A stretch of 64,000 nucleotides of DNA from Sequoia sempervirens (GCA_007258455.2 VDFB02270651.1:697546197-697610196), one strand, 5' to 3'; counted from the stretch's first letter, positions 1 to 12,707 are shown. The notes: generated by a model not told the origin, from the sequence alone. Made by a program: numbers and translations.

Positions 1-314
1 TTATTCTACACATGTGGAAAACTAGAATATTATCAAATTTTTTAAAAAAAAACATGAGTGCCCCAAATATTGAAGTCCTTGATCCAACAAAAAAACAAAA
101 GAATTTTGATACAAAAAATTTATGTGTTATACAATCGGCCTATATCTGAATTGTAATTGGTTTGACTTTGAAACTTTATTAAGAAAAAAATATTCAATAA
201 AAAATTATGAAACCAATTGGAACCACTAGATATCATAGTTACAAATCTAAATTTGAAAAAATTAGAATTTATCCTTCATTGAAAAAAAGTTATGTGTTAT
301 ACGGTGAGCATCAC
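1..314. other. AT-rich DNA with no recognisable gene
   Basis: This stretch is strongly AT-rich with poly-A and poly-T runs. A 71-codon open frame starting at 207 runs into the tandem array and has no family signature, so I do not treat it as a gene. Confidence 0.6.
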
Positions 315-3300
315 TCCTTAAAAATGGTGTTTACTGAAAAAAAATCTTATTTTTTGAAGCAGATTGAAAAAGAAGTGCAACCTGATTCCAAAATTTTAAA
401 AAAATATATATTTAGAATCTAGAGACAAAATTTCACAAATCACTAGTTTACATCATCTTCAAATTCCTCACAGTTTAGCTACTCTAGGTGCCCAAACATG
501 AATATTTAGCTAGAAAAAATTAGTTCAGTGTCCAGTTTGGCAAAAAATTGTAAACCAGTATTGTGGGATCGCTCTCGAGTGTTGTAAAGTGTTGTAACAC
601 TTTTTCAAAATTTTCTAGGGTTTTATTAAATAATTTGGCTTCTTTATGCTTTAATTAGCCTTATTTTGCATCCACAAGCCTCAATTAATGCATCTTTCCA
701 AGGAGAATCTTGACATAAATCTACATACAATCATAATTTAGGTACTTTTAGGTTGTGTGGCCTACATTTAGTGATCTGGGACTCATACACAACCTTGGAC
801 ATATGAGTCACACCTAGGTTTTTGGGTTCCAATCCTGGTTTTACACCTTTCTAAGCATTTTTGAATTTTGTCCCATAAATTATGCCTAATGGGACTTGTT
901 GGTTCCTTTTCCAGTAGGACTTTGAAATTCTCTAAAAGGTATCCAACCCTTATGCTTAAGAATATTCAAAGTTAGTGGCCAACACATGGTAGATTTTATA
1001 TGTAACCATTTCTCCCTTGTACTTTGGTCTTTCTGAAACCTGGCAGGGTGATCCCAACAGTGTGTTTATAAATACCGTTGTGTTTAGGAATCAAACAAAA
1101 AGTACATAGATGATTATCCTTAAATTTTTTAAAAGACCCAATACTCTAAATGTTTAGCTAACCTTCATGGCAGTGTCTAACTCAAACAAGAGAAAATTTA
1201 ATTCATCAAATTTCACATACACCTGTGGACAACAAGATTGATAAGTAAATTGACTACATTTTGTGATCAGTTATTAAATTTTCCATCACAATTGCAATAT
1301 AATTACCTTACTTAAAATAGTGTCATATTATTGGAATGAATTCAATCCTATTACCCACATGATTTGACAACAATTTTCATATATGACAATACCCAAAGTG
1401 TTGAAAACATTGCATTACAATATTCCCACTTAACATCTCAAACATTCACTTCTTACTAACATCCTCATACATAACTTATTACAAACCTACTATTATATTC
1501 AAGAGTTTACATCCATTCATTGAATTAATGATCAAGAATAGATAAATACATCCATTGGAAACCAATAGAGACAAATAAGATAACCATTGATGAATTCTTA
1601 AAAATGGTGTTTACTGAAAGAAAGAAAAAAAAAAGTTTTCAAAGGAGATGGGAAAAGAAGTGCAACCTGATTCAAATTTGTTTGAAAAAACTATATTTAT
1701 AATCTATAGACAAAATTTCACAAATCACTAGTTTACATCATCTTCAAATTCCTCACGATTTAGCCGGTATAGGTGCTCGAACGTGAAGATTTAGTTAGAA
1801 AAAATTAGTTCAATGTCCAGTTTGGCCAAAAAATGTAAACCAGTATTGTGGGATCACCCTGGAGTGTTGTAAAGTGGTGTAACACATTTTCACAATTTTC
1901 TAGGGTTTTATTAAATAATTTTGCTTCTTTATGCTTTAATTGGCCTTATTTTGCATCCACAAGCCTCATTTAATGCATCTTTTCAAGGAAAATCTTGACA
2001 TAAATCTACATCCAATCATAATTCAGGTACTTTCAGGTTGTGTGGCCTAGATTTAGTGATTTGGGACTCATACACAACCTTGGGCATATGAGTCCCACCT
2101 ATATTTTTGGGTCTCGATCCTGGTTTTACACCTTTCTAAGCATTTTTGAATTTTATCCCATAAATTATGTCTAATGGGACTTGTTGGTTCCTTCTTCCAG
2201 TAGAACTTTGAAATCGTCTAAAGGGTATCCAACCCTTATGCTTCAGAATATTCAAAGTTAGTTTCCAACACATGGGAGATTTGATATGTAACCATTTCTC
2301 CCTTGCACTTTGGGCTTTGTGAAACCTGGGAGGGTGATCCCAACAATGTGTTTATAAATACCGCTATGTCTAGGAATCAAACACAAAGTACATAGATGAT
2401 TCTCCTTAAATTTTTTAAAAGACCTAGTACCCTAAAGGTTTTGTTGACCTTCATGGCAATGTCTAACTCAAACAAGAGAAAGTGTAATTCATCAAATTTC
2501 ACATACAGCCATGGACAACAAGATTGATAAGTAAATTGACTAAATTTTGTGATTAGTTGTTGAATTGTCCATCACAATTGTAATATAATTACCTTACTTA
2601 AACCAACGCCATATTATTGGAATGGAGTCTATCCTATTACCCATGTGATTTGACAACAATTTTCATATATGACAATTCCCAAAGCCTTGAAAACACTGCA
2701 TTACAGTATTCACACTTAACATCTCAAACATTCACTTCTTACTAACATCCTCATACATGACTTATTACAAACCTATTATTATACTCAAGAATTTACATCC
2801 ATTCATTGAATTAATGAGAAAGAATAGAGCAGTACATCCATTGGAAACCAATAGAGAAAAATAAGATAACCATTGATGAATTCTTAAAAATGGTGTTTAC
2901 TGAAAAAAAAAACTAGTTTTTGAAGGAGATGGAAAAAAAAGTGCAAACTGATTTTGAAAAAAAAATATTTAGAATCTACAGACAAAATTTCACAAATCAC
3001 TAGTTTACATCATCTTCAAATTCCTCATGGTTTAGCTGCTATAGGTGTCTGAACGTGAAGATTTAGTTAAGAAAAATTGTTTTCATGTCCAGTTTGGCCA
3101 AAAATTGTAAACCAGTATTGTGGGATCACCCTGGAATTTTGTAAAGTGTTGTAACACATTTTCACACTTTTCTAGGGTTTTATTAATTAAGTTGGCTTCT
3201 TTATGCTTTAATTGGCCCTATTTTGCATCCACAAGCCTCATTTAATGCATCTTTTCGAGGATAATCTTGACATAAATCTACATCCAATCATAATTTAGGT

Positions 3301-4125
3301 ACTTTCAGGTTGTGTGGCCTACATTTAGTGATCTAGGACTCATACACAACCTTGCGCATATGATTCCTACCAAGGTTTTTGGGTCCCGATCCTAGTTTTA
3401 CACCTTTCTAAGCATTTTTGAATTTTGTCCCATAAATTATGCCTAATGGGACTTGTTGGTTCATTTTCCAGTAGAACTTTGAAATTCTCAAAAGGGTAAC
3501 CAACCCTTATGCTTAAAAATATTCAAAGTTAGTGGCCAACACATGGGATCCCTTGCACTTTAGGCTTTGTGAAACTTGGGAGGGTGATCCCGACAGTGTG
3601 TTTATAAATACCATTGTCTCTACGAATCAAACACAAAGTGCATAGATGATTCTCCTTAAATTGTTTAAAAGATCCAGTACCCTAAAGGTTTGGGTGGCCT
3701 TCATGGCAGTGTCTAACTCAAACAAGAGAAAATTTAATTCATCAAATTTCACATACACCTGTGTAAAAAAGATTGATAAGTAAATTGACTAAATTTTGTG
3801 ATTAGTTGTTGAATTTTCCATCACAATTACAATATAATTACCTTAATTAAACTAGTGCCATATTATTGGAATTGAGTCAATCCTAGTACCCACATGATTT
3901 GACAACAATTTTCATATATGACACTACCCAAAGCCTTGAAAACACTGCATTATAGTATTCCCACTTAACATCTCAAACATTCACTTCTTACTAACATCCT
4001 CATACATGAATTATTACAAACTACTGTTATACTCAAGAATTTACATCCATTCATTGAATTAATGAGCAAGAATAGAGTAGTGCATCCATTCGAAACCAAT
4101 AGAGACAAATAAGATAACCATTGAT
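315..4125 (+). repeat. Tandem array of three LTR-derived units, 1.25-1.29 kb each
   Basis: Three head-to-tail copies lie at about 315-1591, 1592-2877 and 2878-4125. The landmark GACAAAATTTCACAAATCAC recurs at 424, 1709 and 2981, giving periods of 1285 and 1272 bp. Units 2 and 3 begin GAATTCTTAAAAATGG and every unit ends near ATAAGATAACCATTGAT. Unit 3 lacks a short piece around 3546 that the others have. Each unit contains LTR sequence related to 19490-19800: the GTAAAGTGTTGTAACAC block, the GGGACTCATA...TATGAGTCCC inverted motif, and a TATAAATA box (1067-1074 in unit 1). No coding frame is supported. It looks like a small satellite born from LTR sequence, probably by unequal exchange (inference). 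Confidence 0.9.
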
Positions 4126-4688
4126 TATATTATTCATAGTTTGTTAAGCCAATACATAGGAGAGAAAACTATAGAGACTTTATACTACTCGTTCATATAT
4201 ATTATCACTATTATTATTATAGAACCATATACATATTGACTGAATTCATCCCTAAAACATACTACCAGAAAGTTCAGTATTCTTTTCTATTTCTATGTGA
4301 CCACTTCAATGAAAAATACCCATTGACCTCCTTTGTAATCAACCTTGAAATTCCTTTTATAGAAAAAGGGAGCAACAAGCATCAAGCTGAATTACGCATT
4401 ATATTTCACTTTCATTTCAAAACTAATTTCACCGGAATGTGAAATATTTTCTAGAAAATTATAAGCAATCATTTGTAGGATAGGGGAAAGTAAAATTTCA
4501 AAAACCAATAGTTAGAGAAGACCCACTAGCCTTCCAAAAGGCGTCATTTCTGCAACATAAAAACTTGTATGTCCACACCAAAACTTTGAAAAGTCACCAT
4601 CAACACCAAAATCACAAACCATCCAAAAGAACCTAAATCAACACAAAGGACCAAAGACCAAGCACTATCTTAGAAATAAAATGAGGTG
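4126..4688. other. Low-repeat intergenic DNA
   Basis: The tandem array stops at 4125 and single-copy-looking AT-rich DNA follows. A 68-codon open frame at 4236-4442 has no recognisable domain and no splice or promoter context. I see nothing else. Confidence 0.5.
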
Positions 4689-5170
4689 CTACCCTTCTTT
4701 GTCAGCAGCATAGTAAGTACACCTACTTGGTTTCCTTATTGTAATTGGGGAATCTTCCACCACCTCATCATTTGAATCTACCAATTTAGTCATGCCCATA
4801 AGATACTGGTGGTAACCTGAATCAATCTCAGTAACACTATCCAAGGGTTCATCTGAGATTAAATGGGAGAATGATGTTTGCTCAGATAAGCTCGATGGTA
4901 TTTTGTCTCCCTTGCGACCTCCCTTTTAGGCCTATCATATTTCTTCCATTTACCTTTGACCAGTTACTCTAAAAAAATTATGCTTCTTAGATGATAGGCA
5001 CACTTGACAACATTCTGCACAAATTTCTTACCAGCTTTTGCTTTCTTCCTTAGAGTTATAGGAACCTCAGGGATATCATGTTCATTCTTGGGAGTGTCAC
5101 TTTGAGATTCAAGGGGATTGAGTATCCTATAAATTTGGAATGGGATGAAAAATAAACTTAGTTTATCCAT
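4689..5170 (-). pseudogene. Exon-like fragment(s) of an unrecognised host gene
   Basis: Read on the minus strand, a frame open from about 4918 down to a TAG stop at 4689-4691 codes for about 75 residues with a natural-looking composition, including the segments DEPLDSVTEIDSGYHQYLMG and VVEDSPITIRKPSRCTYY. Just upstream, in another frame, is a charged stretch (near NEHDIPEVPITLRKKAKAG, about 5040-5110). It is preceded by a possible acceptor (AAATTTATAG) and followed by a possible donor (GCTG/GTAAGAAA). The two blocks differ by at least one base of frame, so this is either two exons or one decayed exon. It has no retrotransposon signature. I do not recognise the family; it could be the only host-gene remnant in the window. 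Confidence 0.3.
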
Positions 5171-5212
5171 TTTTAGCAGAGTAACTACATAGGAAAAAGA
5201 CACTACCAACAA

Positions 5213-6580
5213 CGTATGAACTCTATCAACTAAAAAATAGCTATCTCAAACTCTACAATTACTAAGAACAACACCACATGATCCTACTCATATTCTCAAA
5301 TCTCAAAGACATCAAATGGTGAGAATAATGAATAGGAAATCCTTATTAAATAGAGAAATTGGAGAGTGCCTACATTAATGTTCCAAGAAAGCTTGTGTGA
5401 GAGAACTGATAATCAGCTACTTTAATTTTTGAACCTTAGCCGTTGATGACATATTGAGACAAATAAATGGATAATCAATTAGAATGATTAATTATGATAA
5501 AGTTAATTTTCATGTGCTTGATGCCTTTCCCTAATTAGAAAAACCCAAGTAGATAGGCACCCACTCTACCTGCATAATTAATCACATACTTAGCACTTGA
5601 TAAAACCTGTTGTGTCATATTTATTTGCTCGCTCATGGGAATTAATTTACTTGCAGTTTATCACAACAAGATAGTGGGGAGTGATCATGATTTAACCTAA
5701 AAATATCAGCCTATACTCTGCCTTACTTCAATTTCACCTTCCCACGTGTACTAGCATTTGATAGAATTTATGGCTGCAATTAGAAAGAATTTCCCAAATC
5801 TCAAACATGTGCCTAAAGAAACTGACTCCAATATGGAATTTGTTTTAATATTAGTATAGTATCAACCAAATTTTAGCAATACTTTATCTCCAGTAAAGTC
5901 CATAAGAGACCTTAAAATATTACACATGGCAGTCACCTGCTTTCCCATTGAGAAACAAGAGATGCAAGTGGGCCCCTCACGGGATGGCGGGGACTGGTCT
6001 TGATTGACCCACATCACCTATCATCAATCATTGATCTATTTTCTTATAAAGCTTTTGTTGTCTCCAAATTATGGCGGGTTTGTCCATGAAGCAAAAGGTG
6101 TCATCTTTCCCACTATCCCACGACATTTTATAGGTACCAAATAAAATCAGATAAGGTGGCAGGGAGCAGTGGAGATTTGACCATGTTACCCATCAACCAC
6201 CATAGATTTCCCTTTTATACTATTCACCAATCACCAAAAGACATCAGATCCACCTCTTAAATGCAATAGGTGTCTAATGTTTGTTAGCCCATATGATTAT
6301 TTCACCTCAATACATAGAACGGATGGGTGCACAGGGAATGACCTAGATGAAGACATATGTTGTGATACCAGTCGTTAATCCTTCTCAAAGCTCTGCCTGC
6401 TGACCCTTTGGAAGAAATGGTTCTACTGCTGGACACGACACGTGGAAACCACCTCCAATCCTGCTAGAATATTTTAATGAAGAATAAAACAAAGTAGATG
6501 TGTGGGGAACTGTAAATATTTTCCTACAATGATTGAATGATCATTACATAGCCAAAATTTGCAAATGCCACAAATATTAG
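5213..6580. other. Non-coding host DNA, locally less AT-rich
   Basis: No supported gene. The part 5920-6480 is richer in GC than its surroundings and holds a CACGTG G-box at 6439-6444 (context GACACGTGG). It could be promoter-type DNA for a lost or minus-strand gene (inference). The last five bases, ATTAG at 6576-6580, are the left target duplication of the next element. Confidence 0.45.
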
Positions 6581-8408
6581 TATGGACACCAAAAAAGTAA
6601 CGCTTCTACTTTTTCTATCTCATTTGGGCCCTCCTTGTGATTTTGGCTTAAATTTTCCTTGATTTAATGTTGTAATGTGGATAATACATTCACATTAGGT
6701 CTTGGGCTCTTGTGAACTAAAAGGATTCAAGTGGTACCTTACTTAAGAATTGTAAAGTGTTGTAACACACTTTCACACTTTTCTAGTGTCTTGTTAATAT
6801 ATTTCACCTAAATAGCCTCTTTTCATCATTTACTAAGCCCTATTTCAAAGTGTTGTAAAGTTTTGTAACACACTTTCACACTTTTCTAGGATTGTCTTTA
6901 AATATTGGGCTTTCTTATGCTTTAATTGGCCCCATTTTGTATCCACAGGGCTTACTTATGTGTATTTTTGAGAATAATCCCAATAATTTTTTTTTAAAGC
7001 ATCAAAATTTTGAAACCCACCTTAAACTTCTAAGGTGGGACTCATTCACCATTCTTGGCGAATGAGTCCCCTGAGGTGGGACCCATTTTTCTAAGGTGGC
7101 GAATAAGTCCCCTTTAGCTCAAAATTCAAATTTAATTCAAAATTATAGCAAGTTTTGATTCTCCAAGATCTAAGGTTAGCCTATGATGTTGTAATTTCAA
7201 GAATTATTGCATAATTGATAATAAATATAAGCTTTTTCCCCTCATTTTCATACCTAATATTCATGTATCCATGCATATAGTTTACAAGAGTATTTGAGCA
7301 TCCAGAAGAGAATTGAAGGAACTTCAAGTGTAGATTATCAAGAAATAAAGAGCATTTTCAAGTGGTCTTCATCATGTCAAATATTTTTTGCATCATGTTG
7401 TTTTAGAGATAACATTTGTGATGTAGGATTGTGTGATTCAAGCAAGCATTGCATTCAAGATCTATCAACATCAAGCTAGATTCCAAGTACACATCCATTA
7501 GAGCTAATACTCACATGTTTGCAACACCTTATTGCTAGGGTTTGGTGAGTTAAAACATCATTGTTTGTTCATTCATCATTCTCCATTCTATTTCATTTCA
7601 TTTGAAGGGTTTACTTACCAACAAGGGGTTTGACCAAGGAAAACCCCTACTCACTAACCCCATAACATTTTTCCCTCTTCTTATGTGTGATTTGTAGGGA
7701 TAGGTTACAGATTTACCAAGAAGTTGAGATTGAAAAAGTGATCAAAGCAATTCAAAGTTGTCAAAGGCCTAAGAGAAGCCTAGAGAAGATCTACAAGTTT
7801 AATTTTATAGTTTTAGACTTGGATCTGTATTAGGAGTAGAAGAGTAGACTGAGGGCTACAGTTTCCTATTTTGAATTTTTAGAAACCCAGAGGTTGAATA
7901 ATTCTCCACTAGTGGCGAATGAGTCCCACTACCTAGGAAAAAACAAGAATTTTGCAGATCTGAGTACCCTTTGTTTGAAAATTATTCCTGCATATTTTCC
8001 AAAAAACTAAACTAAGTCACCCAACTTGGCATATGAGTCCTAGTTTGCATCAAAAATGAATTTATTAGGATTCTAGAGCTCCATTCTATCTTCTTCAACT
8101 TCTCAAGTGCACATCTCCAGTTTCACAACTTTCTGTTACATTTTACTTGCATTATTAGGTCATTTTGTACAAGTTTGCATATCACCATGTGTTTTCAACA
8201 TCCTTCATTTTTCAAGTTTACACTTGGTGGTGAACCCATTTCTTGTCTTCATTAATCTCCAAGGATATCTTACAATCATATCTCTCATATCCTTCATTGG
8301 GTTGAGATCTCTAAGGTATTCTTGAATGCGAGCATTGTGAAATTGGATTCCCCTTCCTTTCCCTTTTGTGTGGACAAGGAAGTTGCGTATTCATTTCTAG
8401 TGTCCACA
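6581..8408 (+). repeat. 5' LTR of the RT-less element
   Basis: It is 1828 bp, starts TATGGACACC and ends GTGTCCACA, so the two termini are inverted copies of each other. It matches 13941-15752 along its length. Landmarks in order: two GTTGTAACACACTTTCACAC blocks (about 6755-6790 and 6848-6890), paired inverted motifs of the GGGACTCATTC type at 7037-7070 and 7074-7113, an AATAAATATAA box near 7219-7229, and a weaker inverted motif near 7905-7928. Short open frames inside (8107-8325, for example) are not supported as genes. Confidence 0.88.
7219..7229 (+). promoter_or_regulatory. Probable LTR TATA box
   Basis: AATAAATATAA sits at the place where the matching 3' LTR has GTATAAATAC (14567-14576) and other LTR copies have TATAAATA (16336, 18080, 19929). 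Shared position in five LTR copies supports a promoter role; the transcription start is not known. Confidence 0.55.
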
Positions 8409-8411
8409 TTT

Positions 8412-8424
8412 TGGTGAACCTGAA
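8412..8424 (+). other. Primer-binding site of the RT-less element
   Basis: TGGTGAACCTGAA begins three bases (TTT) after the LTR end. The same layout, LTR, TTT, TGGTGAACC, occurs on the minus strand in element A at 41417-41430. I cannot name the priming tRNA from memory. Confidence 0.65.
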
Positions 8425-8880
8425 TTTTGAACATCATAATTATGATTTGGAGTACATTTACATCTTAGATTTAGCTTGCATTAACATTGCATTCCTTAAT
8501 TTGCATTCTAGGGTTTCAAAATTTTCATTAGTAAAAAGTTCATTTAGCTTGCATTATTGCACTTAATTTCATTAAAAATCAATAAATTTCTACATTTACA
8601 ACTCAAATTAGCATTAGAAAACATAAAAAAGCATAAAATTCATTTCAAAAATTTTGAAAATTTTCAAAAAAATTAGTACCAGGGCTCATTCGCCACCTTG
8701 GGGTGTATCAGTCCCTTTGCAATGTTTGCACTATATTTTCTAGCATTTAATCTTTATTTTATGAGTTTCTATTTTCTATTCCCGCATTTACGTTTTACTT
8801 TCTAGAATTTTTGTTTCAAGCAATTTATTTTTGTTAGCTTACATTGCATTTACATTAACCTTGCATTTAGTAGCCTTTGC
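8425..8880 (+). other. Untranslated leader of the RT-less element
   Basis: AT-rich leader with repeated GCATTTA/GCATTA words and one inverted motif at about 8680-8713. It is recognisably the same leader as 40874-41416 of element A read on the other strand. No gene. Confidence 0.6.
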
Positions 8881-10870
8881 ATGAGTGTTTGGTGTCCTAT
8901 TGCTAATACTATAGTGAGAAGAAGTTCGAGACTCATGTCATCCTGTGATAACACAATCATTGTGGATCTTGGGTTATCTAGAGCTTCCACTCCTTGTATT
9001 GACACTAGTACACTAGGAATGGATAATACGCTTAGCAACTCTTTTCCTTCAAGTACTATGCAAGTTGAACCACTGAATGATAATGTCCTACAAGAGAAAA
9101 TAATTCAAATCTATGAGAACTTAGAAAAACTCCAACATCAAGTAAGCCTTGAAAACATTTCAACTACTGCAATTCCTACCATAGAAAACACCCATCACAT
9201 GCTTGAAAGTGAGAATGGCCTTCACATTGTCAAAAACATAGTTGAGATATGTACAAAACATCTTCCTTCAACCTCTTGTGCTCCTACACCAAAAAACAAT
9301 GTTGCAAGCTAACAAGGAACTCAAATTCCTCCTCCCTCAACAATAGCCTCAATGCCTACTTATACCACTCCTCAAGTAACAACAATAATGCAACAAGTTA
9401 GTAATGTGATTCCTTCCTTAAGTATTCCTGCTAGCATCCCTAGTTCCTATGTGGCATCGCATGTTCTATCTTCTAGCACACTCCCACCTATAAGCATTCC
9501 ATTCACCTATCCTACTAATGCATACACTCCATCACCACTTTTCACTTCCATCTCATACCACTTGTAACGATCCTCTCATAACACAACTTTTCCAAACTAT
9601 TTCATCCATGCAAAAGAAAATCTCCACCATAAACCAAAATCAAACTGGCCCACACACATATTATGTCAGAAGTATCCCATTATCCTTGGCGATATTGCAA
9701 ACACCGATGCCACAAGGAATAGAGGTGCCTAGATTTGATAAATATGGAGGGAAGGGAGATCCTTCTAACCATGTTAATTCCTACACCACCTTATGTATTG
9801 ACTTTGTTCTTGATGATAAATTGTCAGCAAAACTCTTTCCTAGGTCCTTAAAAGATATTTCCTTGGAATGGTTTTCTTCTTTACCAAACAATTCAATTCA
9901 TTCATTAAATGAACCATTTGACACATTTTTAAACCATTCCCAATTGCATATGACTCCCAAGAAAACCTTGGCTGATTTGATGAGATGCAAGAAAAATGAG
10001 GAAGAAAAGATAACTGATTTTATCTCATGCTATCAATCGCTTTATTCCCAAATCAATGTCAAGATCCCCGACCCACACCTTCAAAAGATGTTTATAAAAA
10101 ACTTTCAAACTAAAATTCAGGAAATCTCACTATGATGAAATTCCCATACTTCATGCACTTATGTACTACCCTTTGTGATTATCAAAATTTTGTTAGTAGT
10201 CAAGATACAAGGTTCACTTCTAGTCGAATTGAGAGATCCAAGCCAGCCAACCAAAACAATTTCTAACCTTTTAGAAAACAAAATAAAGGGTTCTTGCAAT
10301 TCAACCCCCCTAAATAAACAACTCAAAATGTTAATAACCAAGTAGCTACTATCAAAACTGTGGCACCCTTTAGTTATGGAGATCCTAAAAGACAATTAAC
10401 ACCCTTACTCGACACCCTTCATAACACAATTTCCTAACTTTTACAATAGAAAACGATTACCTTGCCTCCTATCAAAACACCCAACCCTAATAAGCCTTTA
10501 CCCCCAAGCTTTAAATCAACTTCCTATTGCCACTATCATCAACAAAATAGACATGACACATAACATTGCAAGCATCTTAAAAGTCTTGTGCAAAACCTCA
10601 TTGATTCCAGCCATTTATCCATTGGAGGTGTTAGTGGTCAAGGAAATAATTTTGTTGCCCCTCTAAAACAAAACTTTCAAATTTTCACTAATATAATGCC
10701 CAAACATAATATTTCATTTGTCAAAGCTAGTGAAACTACAAAGAATGATGTGATGAATGTTGATAGAGATGATGAACATAATTATCCTATTACAAATGAT
10801 ATCAATGTCAATCCTATGGATGAAATGGTAGGAGCGATAGATTTCATCCCTCGTAAAGGATGACCTAAGA
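8881..10870 (+). pseudogene. gag: Broken gag gene of the RT-less element
   Basis: The reading passes through frame 1 (8881-9312 and 9352-9567, split by a TAA at 9310) and shifts frame near 9565. Then 9518-10135 gives a Retrotrans_gag-type capsid region with the family pattern: GIEVPRFDKYGGKGDP, ...LFPRSLKDISLEWFSSLP..., ...LADLMRCKKNEEEKITDFI. Further frame changes lead to a zinc-knuckle-like Cys/His cluster near 10525-10580 and the tail at 10588-10863. Capsid gag proteins package the element RNA in cytoplasmic particles (family knowledge). The N-terminal 200 residues are Ser/Thr/Pro-rich. Several stops and frameshifts make it non-functional as it stands. Confidence 0.8.
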
Positions 10871-11300
10871 TCCCTCTTGATATTGCTTTCTCCTCTAACG
10901 ATATAATTAAACATGCACCTGATGGTCCTCTCTACATAGCTGGCCATATCTATGACAAGCCCACTAATGGGATATTAATAGATCCTGCCTATGGAGAGAA
11001 TGTGATCACCGAGGAGTTCTTATTATTGAATTAAATTTATCAAGATGAATATGATAAATTGAAAACATGGATCAAGATGCACAATGGCTTTGTGTTCCCT
11101 ACGATAGGATCAATCACCCTATCATTACAAATAGGACCAAAAACATTAGATGTCACATTCTTCATCATCCCAAAGTTGAACCAACTTTGTTTTAGGCTAG
11201 GCCATTGATGGATTCGCTCAATGAAATTCATCCCTTTGGTTGTGCAAAAATGCTTAAAGTTTCCATTTGATAATGAAATATTTACTGTTCACCATAACAG
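10871..11300 (+). pseudogene. Retroviral-type aspartic protease region, degenerate
   Basis: Following gag, a segment reads DGPLYIAGHIYDKPTNGILI, then DPAYGENVITEEFLLL, a stop near 11032, and TLSLQIGPKTLDVTFFIIPK. This is the layout of the protease of plant Ty3/gypsy elements, where a catalytic Asp follows two hydrophobic residues. The D-S/T-G triad appears as D-P-A here, so activity is unlikely. It is followed at 11210-11290 by an MKFIPLVVQKCLKFP-like stretch also usual after gypsy proteases. Confidence 0.6.
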
Positions 11301-12250
11301 CTTTAGCCCCTTGTATTCCAAAGGAGACTCTTCCTTACAATCCTTTTGACCCAAGCCCATGGAACCTATCAAGCAATGAGAAGATTTATTTTTCATATCT
11401 TACCAAAAATTCAAAGCAAAGAAAATAGCTGAACTATCCCTCAGAAACATGTCCCCCTCTACTTCTGCACCTCCCATCCTTGATGCAACCATGCTTGAAC
11501 CTAAACAAGATCCAAACAACCAAGAACAACCAAAGACAGAAACTTCACCTACATCGTCCAAAATATGAAGATACAATGAAAGTAACTCTGTCATAACTCC
11601 TAGAATAAAACAAGTTGACAAAGCAAAAGAGAAAGTGGATAAACAACCTCCTATGTTTCCTTTCGTTCCTCCCCCTAGGGAAGAAAATAAACCTATGGTT
11701 GATCAACTCACTCCTTTCCAAACACAACTTGAAAACAAAACCAAAAGAAACAAAGGTTCTTGAGAGTGTAGGTGTAGATGTCCTGACATTTCTCACAAGT
11801 TACATGAAGAGTTAAGTAAAGAAAATAAAAATCCAAACTTGACTGAAGCAATGCATGATGATACTCATCCCCAACCAAAACAAAATGACCCAATATAAGA
11901 ATCACAATGAGAGATTAACTCTTCGATGGACATTATCATTCATCCTCCTATTGTGATTAATTTGGATGATGATGACAAGATTGGTAAAATTGAAGAAGAG
12001 GTGCATAATGAATTGAACATTATTTTCCTCTTCGAGGAGCTTAAATGAGAAATATCCTATATAGAGTGATGAACTTGGTACTTCTCCTAGTTCATAACTT
12101 TCCCTTGTCCCTTTGGCTAGTTGTCTGCCTTTGGTATACAATGAACATGATTGGGAGGTGGATGAATTGCTCGACAGTTGAATCACATTTCCCTTACTAT
12201 TCTTTTTCATTTTCTCTTTCTTTTTTTTTTCTTTGGTGTGATTTCATGTG
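11301..12250 (+). pseudogene. Pro/Lys/Glu-rich tail of the gag-protease frame
   Basis: Broken frames code for a low-complexity tail rich in Pro, Lys, Glu and Asn (for example 11400-11760), ending around 12130-12180 in NEHDWEVDELLDS. After this the coding character is lost and T-rich DNA begins. No reverse transcriptase, RNase H or integrase motif follows. This is a candidate point where an ancestral deletion removed the rest of pol (inference). Confidence 0.5.
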
Positions 12251-12387
12251 AATAATGTGATCCCCCATGATGTTTAGTTTGGTGTTCTCTCTCTTTGTGA
12301 CATTCTTCTATGTGTACCTTCATTCTTCTCTATATTGTATATCACTTTCATCTTTTTATCTTTATCTTTTTCTTGTTTTTTCCTTTT

Positions 12388-12707
12388 GGGGATGATGCAA
12401 GGCATCGAGACATTCATGTCTCCTTCATGTTGACCAAAAAGGCTTTCTTTTTCTTTTCCTTTTTATTTTATCTTTTACTTGTGTTTTACTTTTGGGGATG
12501 ACCTAAGGTATTGAGACATTCATGTCTCCTTCATGTTGAACCAATATATTTTCCTTTTTATTTCACCTTTTATTTTTCATTTGTCTTGTGTTTTCCTTTT
12601 GGGGATGATGCAAGGTGTTGAGACATTCATGTTTCTTCCATGTTGACCCAAAATGTTTTTCCTTTGTTTTCCCTCTCTTTGCATGCCATTCTTCTAGTTC
12701 TATGTAT
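12388..12707 (+). repeat. Three 106-107 bp tandem repeats, each with a palindrome
   Basis: GGGGATGATGCAAGG-type unit starts lie at 12388, 12494 and 12601. Each unit contains the inverted repeat GAGACATTCATGTCTC (12407-12422, 12513-12528; one mismatch in 12620-12635) and is separated by T-rich DNA. It lies in the non-coding part between the gag-protease frame and the 3' LTR. Function unknown. Confidence 0.85.

Noticed and set aside
8107..8566. Short frames in the LTR and leader
   Set aside because: Within LTR and leader sequence; the matching LTR does not keep them.
12310..12501. Phe-rich open frame
   Set aside because: Produced by T-rich low-complexity DNA within the tandem repeat region.
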